A stretch of 64,000 nt of DNA from JAALKW01 sp963974485 (GCA_963974485.1 CAXBBS010000008.1:32737-96736), one strand, 5' to 3'; positions 27,701 to 36,319 are shown, counted from the first letter of the stretch. Made by a program: numbers and translations. The notes: generated by a model from the letters alone, not told the origin.

Positions 27701-27960
27701 ATCCGTTAACACCTTATTTAACTGAAGAAATTCATCAATTAGAAACCATGCTCACACTCACCCAAAATACACGGGAAAGACTCGCTCGAAAAGAAGCGCG
27801 AGGCTCAGGCGCTCAAAGACGCTTAGGAGGCTCTCATCAAGAGGGACTCCCAAACGCCTTTTTTCAAGCCATGCAAGGGGTTAGCCAAACAACAGGGGAT
27901 AGTAAAGAGCAAGAAGTACTTAGCGCGTTCGCTAAATTCTTACAAGAAAAAATGGGATAA
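24766..27960 (+). CDS. Large protein of unknown function with Pro-Ala and Lys-Pro linkers
   Basis: A 1064-aa hydrophilic protein I cannot assign to a family. ATG 24766 is preferred because GAGG lies 5 bases upstream; an in-frame ATG at 24733 falls on the presumed -10. Three predicted helical regions (about 1-170, 260-640 and 690-1064) are joined by disordered linkers. The first has Gln/Ile repeats and an eight-copy Pro-Ala run (about 239-255); the second is rich in Pro and Lys (about 645-689). The last region contains helix pairs resembling tetratricopeptide-like units (KYDQAEGLID, NYTKALAMLNILK, NAERCFAEAASRAKERG). No signal peptide or membrane span is seen. The multi-domain linker architecture fits a secreted effector or scaffold but does not prove it. 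Confidence 0.65.
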   Translation: MDSKTDISTQTDVFDDTALVLLQPDADILYLYFQKALNPQFHQMDLFNQTLAIFNRIKYEPHNSVELRLCVKIGLIFIDAFEHKPGYGKILRETYTMIGMLLPQLSATHDASERMILEQYIRVHDLALRLLKNAEHIEPLAHIIGVRPNAELPITEDKSTQTLSTYASITPEQSAHITLSVEPSHPAPAPRFANTQPTATTELPTTRATKTKEQQIQQIQQIKEPSITVARQTLTAQPTPAPAPAPAPAPAPAPAILQHDPLEMLHQDLAFRFRNLQTMIARAKHREPEEKIKLNRPFSNLQHDIWSFSKQITREYPPSEHHVLGGPVLEALFLVLNIQLTHITFLDDLNTSGPNPAYNLQKISSAMQLMAQLLRVFNAYYQHSDAVPLQKQEMQHYYDYIQGKSLDAKELSTYKKILTCTCLTTDEKGQVNEKYQFMQKLQVKHVGELFKSFYHIQDESQPIISTDMTIQALRDACHRALKNKPNPDVLRELLRCAGHRLNLEFNEVMSLSDDNHIAVPYIDGDILRQDIAYIHPSQVTNFYDGVDSRKLKLLIILDLYYKIKIAYLEAYIPTITSNENGYLEYENHQLFSSHFRRDALRFLLLNDSNYAVENVVKNTTDLAYNIEFSTPFIQDMAQYKLRKLAQAQQVPQAQADAHPVSATTHSEPAPKKGAAQPKPLPKPKPKPKVNTLDDLIQQFGASYLLPAAPGWKNCRAQIKTLLHEKKYDQAEGLIDPWMHDALQDVDAETTPFKRSIFEAIFFKVLIEKSRENYTKALAMLNILKNYRVAEAHHPKNYAEQTQQILCEEALIYHLTNQPENAERCFAEAASRAKERGMVCFPSIYHWAKQSPSNHHLASYEYYTAYLEQLTPMAIDDYSLPYVHKFYYILLQHHVLSGIADTFQRIAGHAIAAKSSLNPNAQAADVINLLLNTRFDERSFDTKIELLLLDAKTKATVHFDSYTKQSRDDVLESIKTLKKYPLTPYLTEEIHQLETMLTLTQNTRERLARKEARGSGAQRRLGGSHQEGLPNAFFQAMQGVSQTTGDSKEQEVLSAFAKFLQEKMG
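25482..25529 (+). repeat. Eight tandem copies of the hexamer ACCAGC
   Basis: A perfect 6-bp tandem repeat inside the 1064-aa protein gene, encoding alternating Pro-Ala. Because the unit is a multiple of three, copy-number change would alter linker length without a frameshift. Confidence 0.9.
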
Positions 27961-28014
27961 GCCGCTGATATGCCTCCAGCAAAAGCGCTTCGACCATTAG
28001 GAAGATAATACACG

Positions 28015-30048
28015 CTACCATCCTTCTTGAACGTGGCCTCCATGGGGCCATTCAGGTAGGGCTTTAGTGCTTGCACTATTTAACTGTTCACACAAGATAT
28101 CCGCAGCGTCTTCACCTGAATCACCATCGATATTAACGCGCGCACAGAAGCTGTTATATTCAGATTGATCAAATTGCTCCAGCCTCTCTTCTTCAGGTTC
28201 TTTTTTTGAAAAAAGCCACGAGCCAAACGAGTCCAATGTTTTAAACAACGCAGGTTTTTTATCTTCAGGTGCCATTTCAGCCACTTGCCAGTGCGCATAA
28301 AAAAGTGCGACTAAACCCACGGCAAAAATAGGCATCCCGATGCCAAGTGGCATAAATACAAATGCGAGTAAAAATAGTGTAGGTAAAATAATATCGGTTA
28401 GAACATTACAAATAATTTGCGCTTTTTGATATTCAATCATTTGAGTTTGATAAAGCTCCGTCGCCATGGATTTTTTTAAACCCAAATATAATAATTTTGA
28501 TTCGGTTTGAAGCTCAGTATCATCGGGCAATGCTTCAAGCGCCTTTGACGTCCTTTTAAATAAACTCCAATACGCCTTATAATCTTGCTTGCTCAAATCT
28601 CGTGATTCAACTTCTTTTTGAATAATAAGTTCGCCGCTTAAGGCTTTATAGGCAACCCCAAAACCAAAACACATGGCAGCTCCCGTCAGCGTCAATATCA
28701 TCGCCGTGAACGGTGCAATCAATGCCGGTGGAAAGAAAAAACTGCAAAGCACGGTAAATCCAATAATCACCCCCACACCATACATAAGATTAAGCTCATG
28801 TTGCTTCACTTTGCAGCGCCAATCCCGCTCAAGTTTTTTCTGTGTATCCTGCAACTTATCATGCTCAAGCATGAGTCGTGCAATAAATTTATCATTTGGG
28901 TTTGCGCTCGATAATTCTTTTATTTTTACTGACAGCGCATCAATACCTTGGTCATAAAAGCTAAGCCTTGCTTCGTGCTCTGTTTTTGCTTCTTCATATT
29001 GCCACCATACCAAAAATAGATCGGCAATAAACAACACGCCGGTTAATACATTTCCCCAGAAACCCAAAATATTTTGTCCAACCAACCAAAAAAAACAAAC
29101 AAAATTAACAAGGCCCCAAACCGCATTATTAAGCATAAGAAATTTTCGCTCATCCCATTGGGTTTTAAAGCGTTCATACCAACCAAGCTCTAGATCCCGT
29201 ACTTTTTTTGTAAGCCCAAAACTTAGTGTATTTTGTAAAACAATGGATGCCGAAATCCCAAACGTTGTAAAATATAAAATATAACCTAACGACCCTGTAG
29301 CCAACGCTAAATCATTTAATATAACTTGCGTTACCGGCAATGCTTGTTGAACAGATCGCGCAATCACATTGCAAATAGCTTGCGCCAGGGCATTTGCCCA
29401 CACAAAATAAAGACGTAGTCCATTATAAGACATCAAAATATCGTGATAATTTTCCAATTGATTCAACGTCATATTTTCAATTATCGCTTGCACGACCGGC
29501 ACAATATTAAGCATTCCAAAATAACGCATGGCGCCATCTTTATCACTCGTTGTTTTTGGGCAATCTAGAGGTGTTGGCTCTGCCTTTTTTTCTGGATACC
29601 CTCTTGCACGCCTTAAAGCCGTATGCATACGGCCAACACGTTCGCGATAGGCTTCATGTTCAGGTAAAACCGGTAAATTTCTGGTTTCTTTCGCCCGTTC
29701 TGCAGACATTATAATAAGATAATTCAGCAGCTTTAATTTCCCCTCGATCACATCAAGCTCTGCTTCATAACGTGCTTCGTGTGCCTTGGCTTTAATTAAA
29801 AACGTTGCGGGGTCTAAAGTCGTTAAAAAATATTCTCCATCCTCCAAGGCTTGAACCAACGAACGTCGGTTGAGTATCGCACTGCGGAGATCAATAGGAT
29901 AACTATCTCTTTTTACATCACCCTCATCAGCACATCGGTCAACTAACTTGCGCGCTTGCTCGTTTAAAAGAAAATATGAGGGAGACTCCAGAATGCCCAC
30001 GGCTTCTGGATGATATAGATTTGCTTGAGAATCACGCCCCTTCCCCAT
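28015..30048 (-). CDS. Polytopic membrane protein of unknown function
   Basis: A 677-aa protein with a soluble, charged N-terminal region (about 1-205), then eight or nine membrane spans in pairs (about 212-275, 305-350, 430-480 and 575-620), split by coiled-coil-like charged stretches (about 360-425 and 490-560). It has an acidic C-terminal tail (EEERLEQFDQ). I recognise no family. GAGG 7 bases upstream supports ATG 30048; GTG 30066 is an alternative. It converges with the 1064-aa gene, with 54 bases between stops and no clear terminator. Confidence 0.6.
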   Translation of the reverse strand: MGKGRDSQANLYHPEAVGILESPSYFLLNEQARKLVDRCADEGDVKRDSYPIDLRSAILNRRSLVQALEDGEYFLTTLDPATFLIKAKAHEARYEAELDVIEGKLKLLNYLIIMSAERAKETRNLPVLPEHEAYRERVGRMHTALRRARGYPEKKAEPTPLDCPKTTSDKDGAMRYFGMLNIVPVVQAIIENMTLNQLENYHDILMSYNGLRLYFVWANALAQAICNVIARSVQQALPVTQVILNDLALATGSLGYILYFTTFGISASIVLQNTLSFGLTKKVRDLELGWYERFKTQWDERKFLMLNNAVWGLVNFVCFFWLVGQNILGFWGNVLTGVLFIADLFLVWWQYEEAKTEHEARLSFYDQGIDALSVKIKELSSANPNDKFIARLMLEHDKLQDTQKKLERDWRCKVKQHELNLMYGVGVIIGFTVLCSFFFPPALIAPFTAMILTLTGAAMCFGFGVAYKALSGELIIQKEVESRDLSKQDYKAYWSLFKRTSKALEALPDDTELQTESKLLYLGLKKSMATELYQTQMIEYQKAQIICNVLTDIILPTLFLLAFVFMPLGIGMPIFAVGLVALFYAHWQVAEMAPEDKKPALFKTLDSFGSWLFSKKEPEEERLEQFDQSEYNSFCARVNIDGDSGEDAADILCEQLNSASTKALPEWPHGGHVQEGW

Positions 30049-30189
30049 ACCTAACCTCGTATACACACAAAAATATATTGCTTTCTTAAATTATTTTTTG
30101 AATTAAATATGCTTAATATAAATACTAGTACTTTTTTCAAATATCGCTAGTTTTCAGCAGCTTACAAACAGGCTCTTCGCTAAAAGCAA

Positions 30190-30206
30190 GCACGCTTGAA
30201 GCGTGC
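30190..30206. repeat. Perfect 7-bp hairpin in an intergenic region
   Basis: GCACGCT and AGCGTGC around a 3-base loop, in the divergent region between the membrane protein at 28015-30048 and the gene at 30320. It lacks a T-run on +. Its role is unknown; it could be an operator or an mRNA-leader hairpin. Confidence 0.4.
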
Positions 30207-30319
30207 GCTTACAGTTTCATAACATGGGTATGATTATTTTTCTTCTATTGGTAGAAGGCCTCTGATATTCTTCGCCCGATTTAGTTTTTTTTAACCTGTA
30301 TTATAGGAGTATTCATCTC

Positions 30320-30868
30320 ATGCCAGCACTTAACCCTACCGCACAAAATAAAACATATAGCCCTCTCCTCGCTACACTCCCTGAAGAAGCAACAAAAACA
30401 GAAATAAAAGCAGAAAACAGTTCGACTTTCTTTTCACGTAGATTTATTACTACCGCAGGTGTAGGCTTTGCACTTGGAGTGACGGCGTATTTTTCAGCAC
30501 CTATTGCCATAGCTGCAACATTTGCGATTGGCGTAACTGCTTCTGCTTACTACGGTGTAACAGCACTTGTTAATTATTTCAAAAAAAGTGATCGCGCTCC
30601 AGAGAATACTGACACACCAGCAAGCACGACAGATGCTAATAACGATACTCAGAACGCCCAAAGCAACACCTATAGTCGTGTACATCAAGCAACACATGGC
30701 ACAACAAAAATCAAAGATAAAACAACAGAAGATACAAAAGAAGAAGCAAAAAGCGAACAACTAGAAACAACGCCTGTCATTAAGCAAAACGAACAGTCTC
30801 CTGAAAAACCAGTAGCCACACAAGAACAAGGTGATTCTCTCGAAACTACATCCAGTCATCGCATTTAA
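30320..30868 (+). CDS. Small membrane-anchored protein with polar tail, unknown function
   Basis: A 182-aa protein. Residues about 43-88 form two adjacent hydrophobic helices (GVGFALGVTAYFSAPIAIAA and FAIGVTASAYYGVTALVNYF), flanked by a Ser/Thr/Glu N-terminus and a long low-complexity, charged, Thr/Glu/Gln-rich C-terminus predicted to be disordered. No family recognised. TAGGAG lies about 10 bases upstream of ATG 30320. It ends just before a perfect bidirectional terminator. Confidence 0.55.
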   Translation: MPALNPTAQNKTYSPLLATLPEEATKTEIKAENSSTFFSRRFITTAGVGFALGVTAYFSAPIAIAATFAIGVTASAYYGVTALVNYFKKSDRAPENTDTPASTTDANNDTQNAQSNTYSRVHQATHGTTKIKDKTTEDTKEEAKSEQLETTPVIKQNEQSPEKPVATQEQGDSLETTSSHRI

Positions 30869-30882
30869 TATCAAATTCACAA

Positions 30883-30914
30883 TAAAAAAACGCGGCCTAG
30901 GCCGCGTTTTTTAT
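30883..30914. terminator. Bidirectional intrinsic terminator, perfect palindrome
   Basis: CGCGGCC-TA-GGCCGCG (30891-30906) is flanked by an A-run on the left and a T-run on the right, so it works for both converging genes (30320-30868 on + and argD on -). Confidence 0.92.
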
Positions 30915-30939
30915 TGTCAAACACCACACGCGACCCAGC

Positions 30940-32109
30940 TTAACGAGCAACAAACCGCTCGACCGTTCGAACAAATCGCTCGACCAACTCATCCAGCTCT
31001 TCGTCACTCATGATAAGTGGCGGAAGCAAACGCACTACAGTTTCTGCCGTGACACTAAATAAAACACCTTCGTCCAAACCGATCTGTTTCATATCATGTG
31101 CAGGACCATCAAACTCCACACCCAACATCAGACCTTTACCTCGAATACCACGTACACGCGGATGATCACCGATGCGCGCCATCAAGGCCTGTTTTAACTT
31201 GAGCCCTAAGGTTGCGGCGCGCGCGCATAGATTATCTCGCACAATAACATCCAGCACCGTATGCGCCGTAGCGCAAGCCAATGGATTACCACCAAACGTA
31301 GAACCATGACTACCCGGTATAAATAAACCGCGTGCGCGCTCACCTATCAAACATGCACCAATAGGCATGCCATTACCAAGACCTTTAGCTGTGGTCATAA
31401 TATCGGGCTGAATACCTAAGCCCATGCACGCAAATAAATCTCCCGTACGACCGTTGCCCGTTTGCACTTCATCAAAAATTAATAACCAATCGTTGGCTTT
31501 GCACAACTCGACAACGGCATGCAAATACGCTTCATCTGCAACCGTTAAACCGCCTTCGCCTTGAATGGGCTCAAGCATCACGGCAACGACATCATGGCGA
31601 TTGGATGCAATCGTTCTCATCGCTTCGATGTCGTTAAACGGCGCACGTACAAAACCAGGGACCAAAGGATCAAATCCAGCTTGATGCTTTCGACCGCCCG
31701 TTGCCGTTAATGTTGCCATCGTTCGACCATGAAATGCTCCCGTCATCACAATAATTGACGGTGTATCAATTCCTTTTTTATGACCAAATAAACGCGTGAG
31801 TTTAATTGCCGCTTCATTCGCTTCGGAACCCGAATTACAAAAAAACACTTCCGGCATACCGGTCAATTCGGTGATTTTATCAGCCAGCGCTTCCTGTTCT
31901 AAAATACGAAACGCATTCGAGGTATGTAAAAGCTTCGCAGCTTGCTTTTGAATCGTTGCTGTCACATCAGGATGCGCATGACCTAAGCCACACACAGCAA
32001 TCCCACTTAACCCATCTAAATACGCCCTTCCATCTTCATCATAAAGCCAAGCACCTTCACCGTGTGTGAAAGCCACCGGAAGTGGATGATAGGTTGTGGT
32101 CAATGCCAT
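30940..32109 (-). CDS. argD: Acetylornithine aminotransferase (class III PLP enzyme)
   Basis: Converts N-acetylglutamate semialdehyde to N2-acetylornithine in arginine synthesis; family members can also act on succinyl-diaminopimelate intermediates. The 389-aa protein has FFCNSGSEANEAAIKL (PLP phosphate binding), the Asp-containing LLIFDEVQTGNGRTG and the Schiff-base Lys242 in MTTAKGLGNGMPIGA. Length and motifs fit ArgD better than ornithine or GABA aminotransferases. No other arginine genes are nearby. Confidence 0.9.
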   Translation of the reverse strand: MALTTTYHPLPVAFTHGEGAWLYDEDGRAYLDGLSGIAVCGLGHAHPDVTATIQKQAAKLLHTSNAFRILEQEALADKITELTGMPEVFFCNSGSEANEAAIKLTRLFGHKKGIDTPSIIVMTGAFHGRTMATLTATGGRKHQAGFDPLVPGFVRAPFNDIEAMRTIASNRHDVVAVMLEPIQGEGGLTVADEAYLHAVVELCKANDWLLIFDEVQTGNGRTGDLFACMGLGIQPDIMTTAKGLGNGMPIGACLIGERARGLFIPGSHGSTFGGNPLACATAHTVLDVIVRDNLCARAATLGLKLKQALMARIGDHPRVRGIRGKGLMLGVEFDGPAHDMKQIGLDEGVLFSVTAETVVRLLPPLIMSDEELDELVERFVRTVERFVAR

Positions 32110-32141
32110 GTGTTTTCTCCTCTTGATGCAAGACGACTAGC

Positions 32142-32720
32142 CTAGCCTAAATTTGCAGCTACAAAATTCCAATTAACCAACGCCCAAAATGCGTTTAAAT
32201 AATCAGGACGACGGTTGCGATAATCAATGTAATACGCATGCTCCCACACATCACACGTCAACAAAGGTTTTAAATCTGACGTCATTGGGTTCGCCGCGTT
32301 GCTTGTACTGGTAATTTTAAGCTGACCATCGGCATCTTGTACGAGCCATGCCCATCCTGAACCAAACGTTGTGATGGCAGCTTGTGTAAATTGCTCTTTA
32401 AATGCGGCAAACGAACCAAAAGCATGAATAATTGCTTCCAACAAATCGCCTGTCGGCTCATCACCACCGCTTGGGCTCAAGCATTCCCAATAAAAACTAT
32501 GGTTCCACACCTGAGCTGCGTTATTAAATACACCGCCCGATGATGTTTTAATCAGCTCTTCAAGCGATAATGTTGCAGACTCGGTACCTTCGACTAATTT
32601 ATTTAAATTCGTGACATAGGTTTGGTGATGCTTGCCGTAATGATACTCAAGGGTCTCTTTTGAAATATGAGGCGCTAAAGCATCCATCGCGTACGGTAAA
32701 GCAGGTAAGGTAAAGGTCAT
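32142..32720 (-). CDS. sodB: Superoxide dismutase, Fe-type
   Basis: Dismutates superoxide in the cytoplasm. The 192-aa protein has the metal ligands in EYHYGKHHQTYV, VWNHSFYWECLSP and DVWEHAYYIDYRN. The set matches iron SodB of gammaproteobacteria; metal choice cannot be proved from sequence alone. ATG 32720 has GGAGA 6 bases upstream; an in-frame upstream ATG at 32792 would add 24 unrelated residues across the promoter. It is divergent from grxD and near a peroxiredoxin, forming an oxidative-defence group. Confidence 0.96.
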   Translation of the reverse strand: MTFTLPALPYAMDALAPHISKETLEYHYGKHHQTYVTNLNKLVEGTESATLSLEELIKTSSGGVFNNAAQVWNHSFYWECLSPSGGDEPTGDLLEAIIHAFGSFAAFKEQFTQAAITTFGSGWAWLVQDADGQLKITSTSNAANPMTSDLKPLLTCDVWEHAYYIDYRNRRPDYLNAFWALVNWNFVAANLG

Positions 32721-32745
32721 ATTGAATCTCCAAAAAATAAGGGTA

Positions 32746-32773
32746 AGTGTATCAGGGTAAGCCGCGCTTTCAA
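32746..32773 (-). promoter_or_regulatory. Candidate sodB promoter
   Basis: On the minus strand TTGAAA (32768-32773) and TACACT (32746-32751) are separated by 16 bases, placing the transcript start just upstream of the sodB ribosome-binding site. No clear Fur box was seen. Confidence 0.4.
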
Positions 32774-32876
32774 ACGAAACTTTAAACATCATAAATTAAT
32801 AGGGTTTGCGGTTGCATAAGAAATCAACTTACCCGATAATTACGCATTCAAATCAAAAAAATCAACGGGTGTTATC

Positions 32877-33203
32877 ATGGATACAATCAATACGTTAGAT
32901 AAAATTAAACAACAAATCGCCGATCATACCATTTTACTGTACATGAAAGGCAGTCCCCAATTTCCGCAATGTGGATTTTCGTCACAAGTCGTTCAATGCC
33001 TGCAAGCCTATGATATTAAATTTGCTTCGGTTGATGTTCTGGCCAATCCAGACATACGACAAACGTTGCCACAATACGCCAACTGGCCGACCTTTCCCCA
33101 GCTTTATATCAACGGTGAATTGATTGGCGGCTGTGATATTATTGTTGATATGCATGAACAAGGTGAGCTTGGACCTTTATTGAAAGAAGCCACAGCTTCT
33201 TAA
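32877..33203 (+). CDS. grxD: Monothiol glutaredoxin GrxD
   Basis: Monothiol glutaredoxin (Grx4 type) that carries or transfers Fe-S clusters. The 108-aa protein has the signature KGSPQFPQCGFSSQ with the CGFS active site near residue 30, and the glutathione-binding segments WPTFPQLYINGELIGGCDII. The start codon is ATG 32877. It is divergent from sodB and 27 bases upstream of the peroxiredoxin gene, with which it may be co-transcribed. Confidence 0.97.
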   Translation: MDTINTLDKIKQQIADHTILLYMKGSPQFPQCGFSSQVVQCLQAYDIKFASVDVLANPDIRQTLPQYANWPTFPQLYINGELIGGCDIIVDMHEQGELGPLLKEATAS

Positions 33204-33230
33204 TTTTTATTAATCCCCATGGAGAATAAC

Positions 33231-33836
33231 ATGAGTATTTTAGTCACAAAACAAGCGCCAGATTTTACAGCGCCGGCAGTACTAGGTAGCGGGGAGATTG
33301 TGAATAACTTCAATCTTAAAGAACATTTAAACGGTAAATACGGCGTGGTATTTTTCTACCCGCTGGATTTTACGTTTGTTTGCCCATCAGAACTGATTGC
33401 GCTTGATCATCGGTTAGCAGAATTCAGCTCGCGAAACACAGAAGTGGTTACTGTTTCCATCGACTCTCATTTTACCCACAATGCCTATCGTAAAACATCG
33501 GTGAACGATGGCGGTATTGGTGAAGTTAAGTTTACGATGGTCGCTGATATGAACCACGCTATTTGCCAAGCTTATGGCGTTGAACATCCTGAAGCCGGTG
33601 TTGCTTTGCGTGGTGCTTTTATTATCGATAATCACGGTGTGGTCCGCGCTCAACTCGTTAATGATCTGCCTATCGGTCGTAATGTCGATGAATTGCTTCG
33701 TTTAATTGACGCGGTCCAATTTACCGAAGAGCACGGTGAAGTATGCCCAGCAGGCTGGAAAAAAGGCGACACAGGCATGAACGCATCACCAAAAGGCGTT
33801 GCAGAATATTTAGCTGAGCACAGCAGTACTCTCTAA
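33231..33836 (+). CDS. Typical 2-Cys peroxiredoxin (AhpC/Prx1 type)
   Basis: Reduces hydrogen peroxide and organic peroxides. The 201-aa protein has the peroxidatic Cys in DFTFVCPSEL (about residue 50) and the resolving Cys in GEVCPAGW (about 171). The C-terminal YLAEH tail is close to the YF-type extension of peroxide-sensitive Prx. ATG 33231 follows GGAG by 6 bases, so the in-frame ATG 33219 is unlikely. No AhpF reductase is adjacent. Confidence 0.93.
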   Translation: MSILVTKQAPDFTAPAVLGSGEIVNNFNLKEHLNGKYGVVFFYPLDFTFVCPSELIALDHRLAEFSSRNTEVVTVSIDSHFTHNAYRKTSVNDGGIGEVKFTMVADMNHAICQAYGVEHPEAGVALRGAFIIDNHGVVRAQLVNDLPIGRNVDELLRLIDAVQFTEEHGEVCPAGWKKGDTGMNASPKGVAEYLAEHSSTL

Positions 33837-33857
33837 GTACTCTAGGCTTTTATATAC

Positions 33858-34454
33858 TTAATGAGTAGACTTAAACGGCTGCCATGTGTTGATGATCTCA
33901 CAAAACAGGGCGGCCGTTTTTTCGGCATCATAAATCGCTGAATGTGCTTCGTTCGCATCAAATGAAATACCCGCAACTTTCATGGCTTTTGCAAGTACTG
34001 TTTGGCCGTAATGAACCCCTGAAAGGGTTGCCGTATCAAAACTGGTGAAACGATGGAACGGTGATTTAATCCCCGTGCGTTCAGCCGCTGCGTTCATGAA
34101 TGCCAAATCAAACCATGCATTATGTCCCACCAAGACCGCTCGTGTGCATTTGCTTGCTTCAAGCGCTTTCCAAATGGGTGCGAATAAACGCGTGAGCGCC
34201 TGCTTTTCATCCACCGCTCCTCGAAGCGGCTGAAACGGGTCTATCCCGTTAAATGCCAACGACTCGGGATCAAGTAACGCACCTTCAAACGGCAAGATAT
34301 GCTCAAAAACGGAAGATCCTACGGCGAGTTTTTTATCGCGTGTATATTCTAATAGCACCACGCACACTTCAAGTAAAGCATGCTTTGAAGCATCAAGTCC
34401 TGCGGTCTCAACATCAACCACCACCGGTAAAAAACCACGGAAACGTTTATTCAT
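33858..34454 (-). CDS. rnt: Ribonuclease T
   Basis: DEDD-family 3'-5' exoribonuclease that trims tRNA and other stable RNA ends. The 198-aa protein has Exo I (VVVDVETAG), Exo II (VLVGHNAWFDLAFMNAAAER) and Exo III (HSAIYDAEKTAALF), very close to E. coli RNase T. ATG 34454 overlaps the pyrC stop in an ATGA arrangement and has TTGGAG upstream; the in-frame ATG 34475 is less likely. Linkage of pyrC and rnt is common in gammaproteobacteria. Confidence 0.95.
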   Translation of the reverse strand: MNKRFRGFLPVVVDVETAGLDASKHALLEVCVVLLEYTRDKKLAVGSSVFEHILPFEGALLDPESLAFNGIDPFQPLRGAVDEKQALTRLFAPIWKALEASKCTRAVLVGHNAWFDLAFMNAAAERTGIKSPFHRFTSFDTATLSGVHYGQTVLAKAMKVAGISFDANEAHSAIYDAEKTAALFCEIINTWQPFKSTH

Positions 34455-35479
34455 ACAACACTCCAAGCAAAACAACCACCGGCATTCACAGGAACCACCT
34501 GTGTCTTACCTAAATCTAATTGATGGGGTACATCTACAGACTTTCGAGTGAGTCGGACTGTTTCTTCTGATGGTAAAAGATGATAAAACTCTGCGCCAAA
34601 ACGCCCTAAAAACGCATCCAATTTATCCAGCGCCCCAAGCTTATCAAACACCTCGGCATACATCGACAACGCAAACGGTGCTGAATAAATACCCGCACAA
34701 CCTTCGCTACACTCTTTTTGGGCAATGCCATGCGGCGCACTGTCCGTGCCTGCAAAAAATTTTGGGTTACCGCTCACAGCGGCGGTCTGTAAGGCGGCCT
34801 GATCGTCCTGATGTTTTAAAATAGGCAGGCAATAATAATGCGGTCGAAGTCCGCCCGCGAGTAATTGATTGCGATTATACATTAAATGATGGGGCGTAAT
34901 CGTTGCGGTCAGCGTGCTTGGCCCGTCACGTACAAAATCAACGGCCGCTCGTGTTGATATATGCTCGAGAACAACACGTAATTTCGGAAAATCCCGTATC
35001 AACGGTTTAAGTTTTTGCTCAATAAACAAAGCCTCGCGCTCAAAAATATCTCCGTCTAACACCTCGCCATGCACTTGCAAGACCACATCGGCCGCTTGCA
35101 TGGCATGAAGTGCTGGATACAACGCTTGGATAGAACGCGCGCCCGCTTCAGCATTCGTCGTGACCCCTGCAGGATATAATTTAGCACCTAAAACAAAGGG
35201 ATATTTTTGAGCATGAGCAAAAACATCTGGATCAACATCTTCGTTTAGATATAACGTCATGTAAGGCGTAAAGTGTGGGTAGGCTTTGGATGCAAATAAA
35301 ATGCGTTTACGATAAGCAAGTATGCTATCTAACGTCGTCAATGGAGGCGTTAAATTAGGCATAACTAAGGCGCGTCCGATATGACGCGCTGTTGCTGGTA
35401 CCGTATGCTCAAGCAGCGCACCATCTCGAAAATGAACATGCCAATCATCAGGACGTGTGATGGTTAATATCTGTGTCAA
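34451..35479 (-). CDS. pyrC: Dihydroorotase (type II)
   Basis: Cyclises carbamoyl aspartate to dihydroorotate in pyrimidine synthesis. The 342-aa length is that of the E. coli-type enzyme. Visible motifs are DDWHVHFRDG (zinc ligands), GAKLYPAGVTTN (carbamylated Lys), VLQVHGEV, VLEHIST and FAGTDSAPH (catalytic Asp). Its stop overlaps the rnt start. Confidence 0.97.
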   Translation of the reverse strand: MTQILTITRPDDWHVHFRDGALLEHTVPATARHIGRALVMPNLTPPLTTLDSILAYRKRILFASKAYPHFTPYMTLYLNEDVDPDVFAHAQKYPFVLGAKLYPAGVTTNAEAGARSIQALYPALHAMQAADVVLQVHGEVLDGDIFEREALFIEQKLKPLIRDFPKLRVVLEHISTRAAVDFVRDGPSTLTATITPHHLMYNRNQLLAGGLRPHYYCLPILKHQDDQAALQTAAVSGNPKFFAGTDSAPHGIAQKECSEGCAGIYSAPFALSMYAEVFDKLGALDKLDAFLGRFGAEFYHLLPSEETVRLTRKSVDVPHQLDLGKTQVVPVNAGGCFAWSVV

Positions 35480-35533
35480 ACCCGTGCCTCATCTAATAAA
35501 AAATGCTTTGCGAAGAATAGCACGGTTTTAACA

Positions 35534-36217
35534 TCACTTCAGAAAATCATAAGCGGCTAATTGATACGTATTTAAAAAATCATCTTGAATAACCACAGCT
35601 TTTTTATGCACACACGGTAATTTTACATCTTTATTTAAAACACCGGTGCGATAATGCCAACCCGCGGGTAATTTAAGCGTCTCTCCCAACCTAGATAAAC
35701 TGCGCGGTGTTTGAGCGGCTTTATCAAGGCTATAAGACTGCATTACATACACTTGGCCTTCTGGATCGATTAACTCATATACAGGCTTTCCTGCTTTATA
35801 CGTCCATACAACGTTCCGGTCGACGTGATGCTGATTGTACGGTTTATGGCCTTTGACAATATCTCTTAGCTTAATATGAACAAGCGCCACTTTTTTCATG
35901 GACATACCTTTAATTTTCTTTTCAGACGTATTTGCCAAAGGTGTACTGTCTATCTCATCAATCGTCCAAAATCGTGGGCCGTTGAGAATAGCGATACGCG
36001 CTTTCATATCTTTTTTGAGTGTTTTTGACGTTATTTTTTTCCACTCGGCCTCTGGGCATTGATTTAAACCCATGGTGTTATACACAGCAAGTGTCAAACG
36101 ACCTTGCGAAACAATCACTTCGCAATATCGAGCGCCCCGAACATCATCCATGTGGGCAGCATAACCAAGTACAGGTAGACATAATAATATCGTAGCGAAA
36201 ACGTGTTTAATTTGCAT
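35534..36217 (-). CDS. Secreted or periplasmic protein of unknown function
   Basis: A 227-aa protein with a signal peptide (residues 1-20, cleavage after LGYAA). The mature part is basic and has no recognised domain; DDVRGARYCEVIVSQGRLTLAVYNTMGLNQCPEAEW suggests a two-cysteine fold. ATG 36217 has GGAGAGGG upstream; an upstream alternative at 36229 would only extend the signal peptide. It is a single gene, divergent from ihfB. Confidence 0.65.
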   Translation of the reverse strand: MQIKHVFATILLCLPVLGYAAHMDDVRGARYCEVIVSQGRLTLAVYNTMGLNQCPEAEWKKITSKTLKKDMKARIAILNGPRFWTIDEIDSTPLANTSEKKIKGMSMKKVALVHIKLRDIVKGHKPYNQHHVDRNVVWTYKAGKPVYELIDPEGQVYVMQSYSLDKAAQTPRSLSRLGETLKLPAGWHYRTGVLNKDVKLPCVHKKAVVIQDDFLNTYQLAAYDFLK

Positions 36218-36319
36218 GACCCTCTCCATCGGTTCAATTATTTTTAGTCCTGTTATTTATATAAATAGGCAATATTTACAAAAAATGCAAGGATTTAGAA
36301 AGGATTGATTTTATTTTGA

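Noticed and set aside
30190..30206. Hairpin considered as an intrinsic terminator
   Set aside because: It lies upstream of both flanking divergent genes and has no T-run on +, so termination makes little sense; kept only as a hairpin.
32742..32876. Search for a Fur box between sodB and grxD
   Set aside because: No convincing 19-bp GATAATGATAATCATTATC-like palindrome could be seen.
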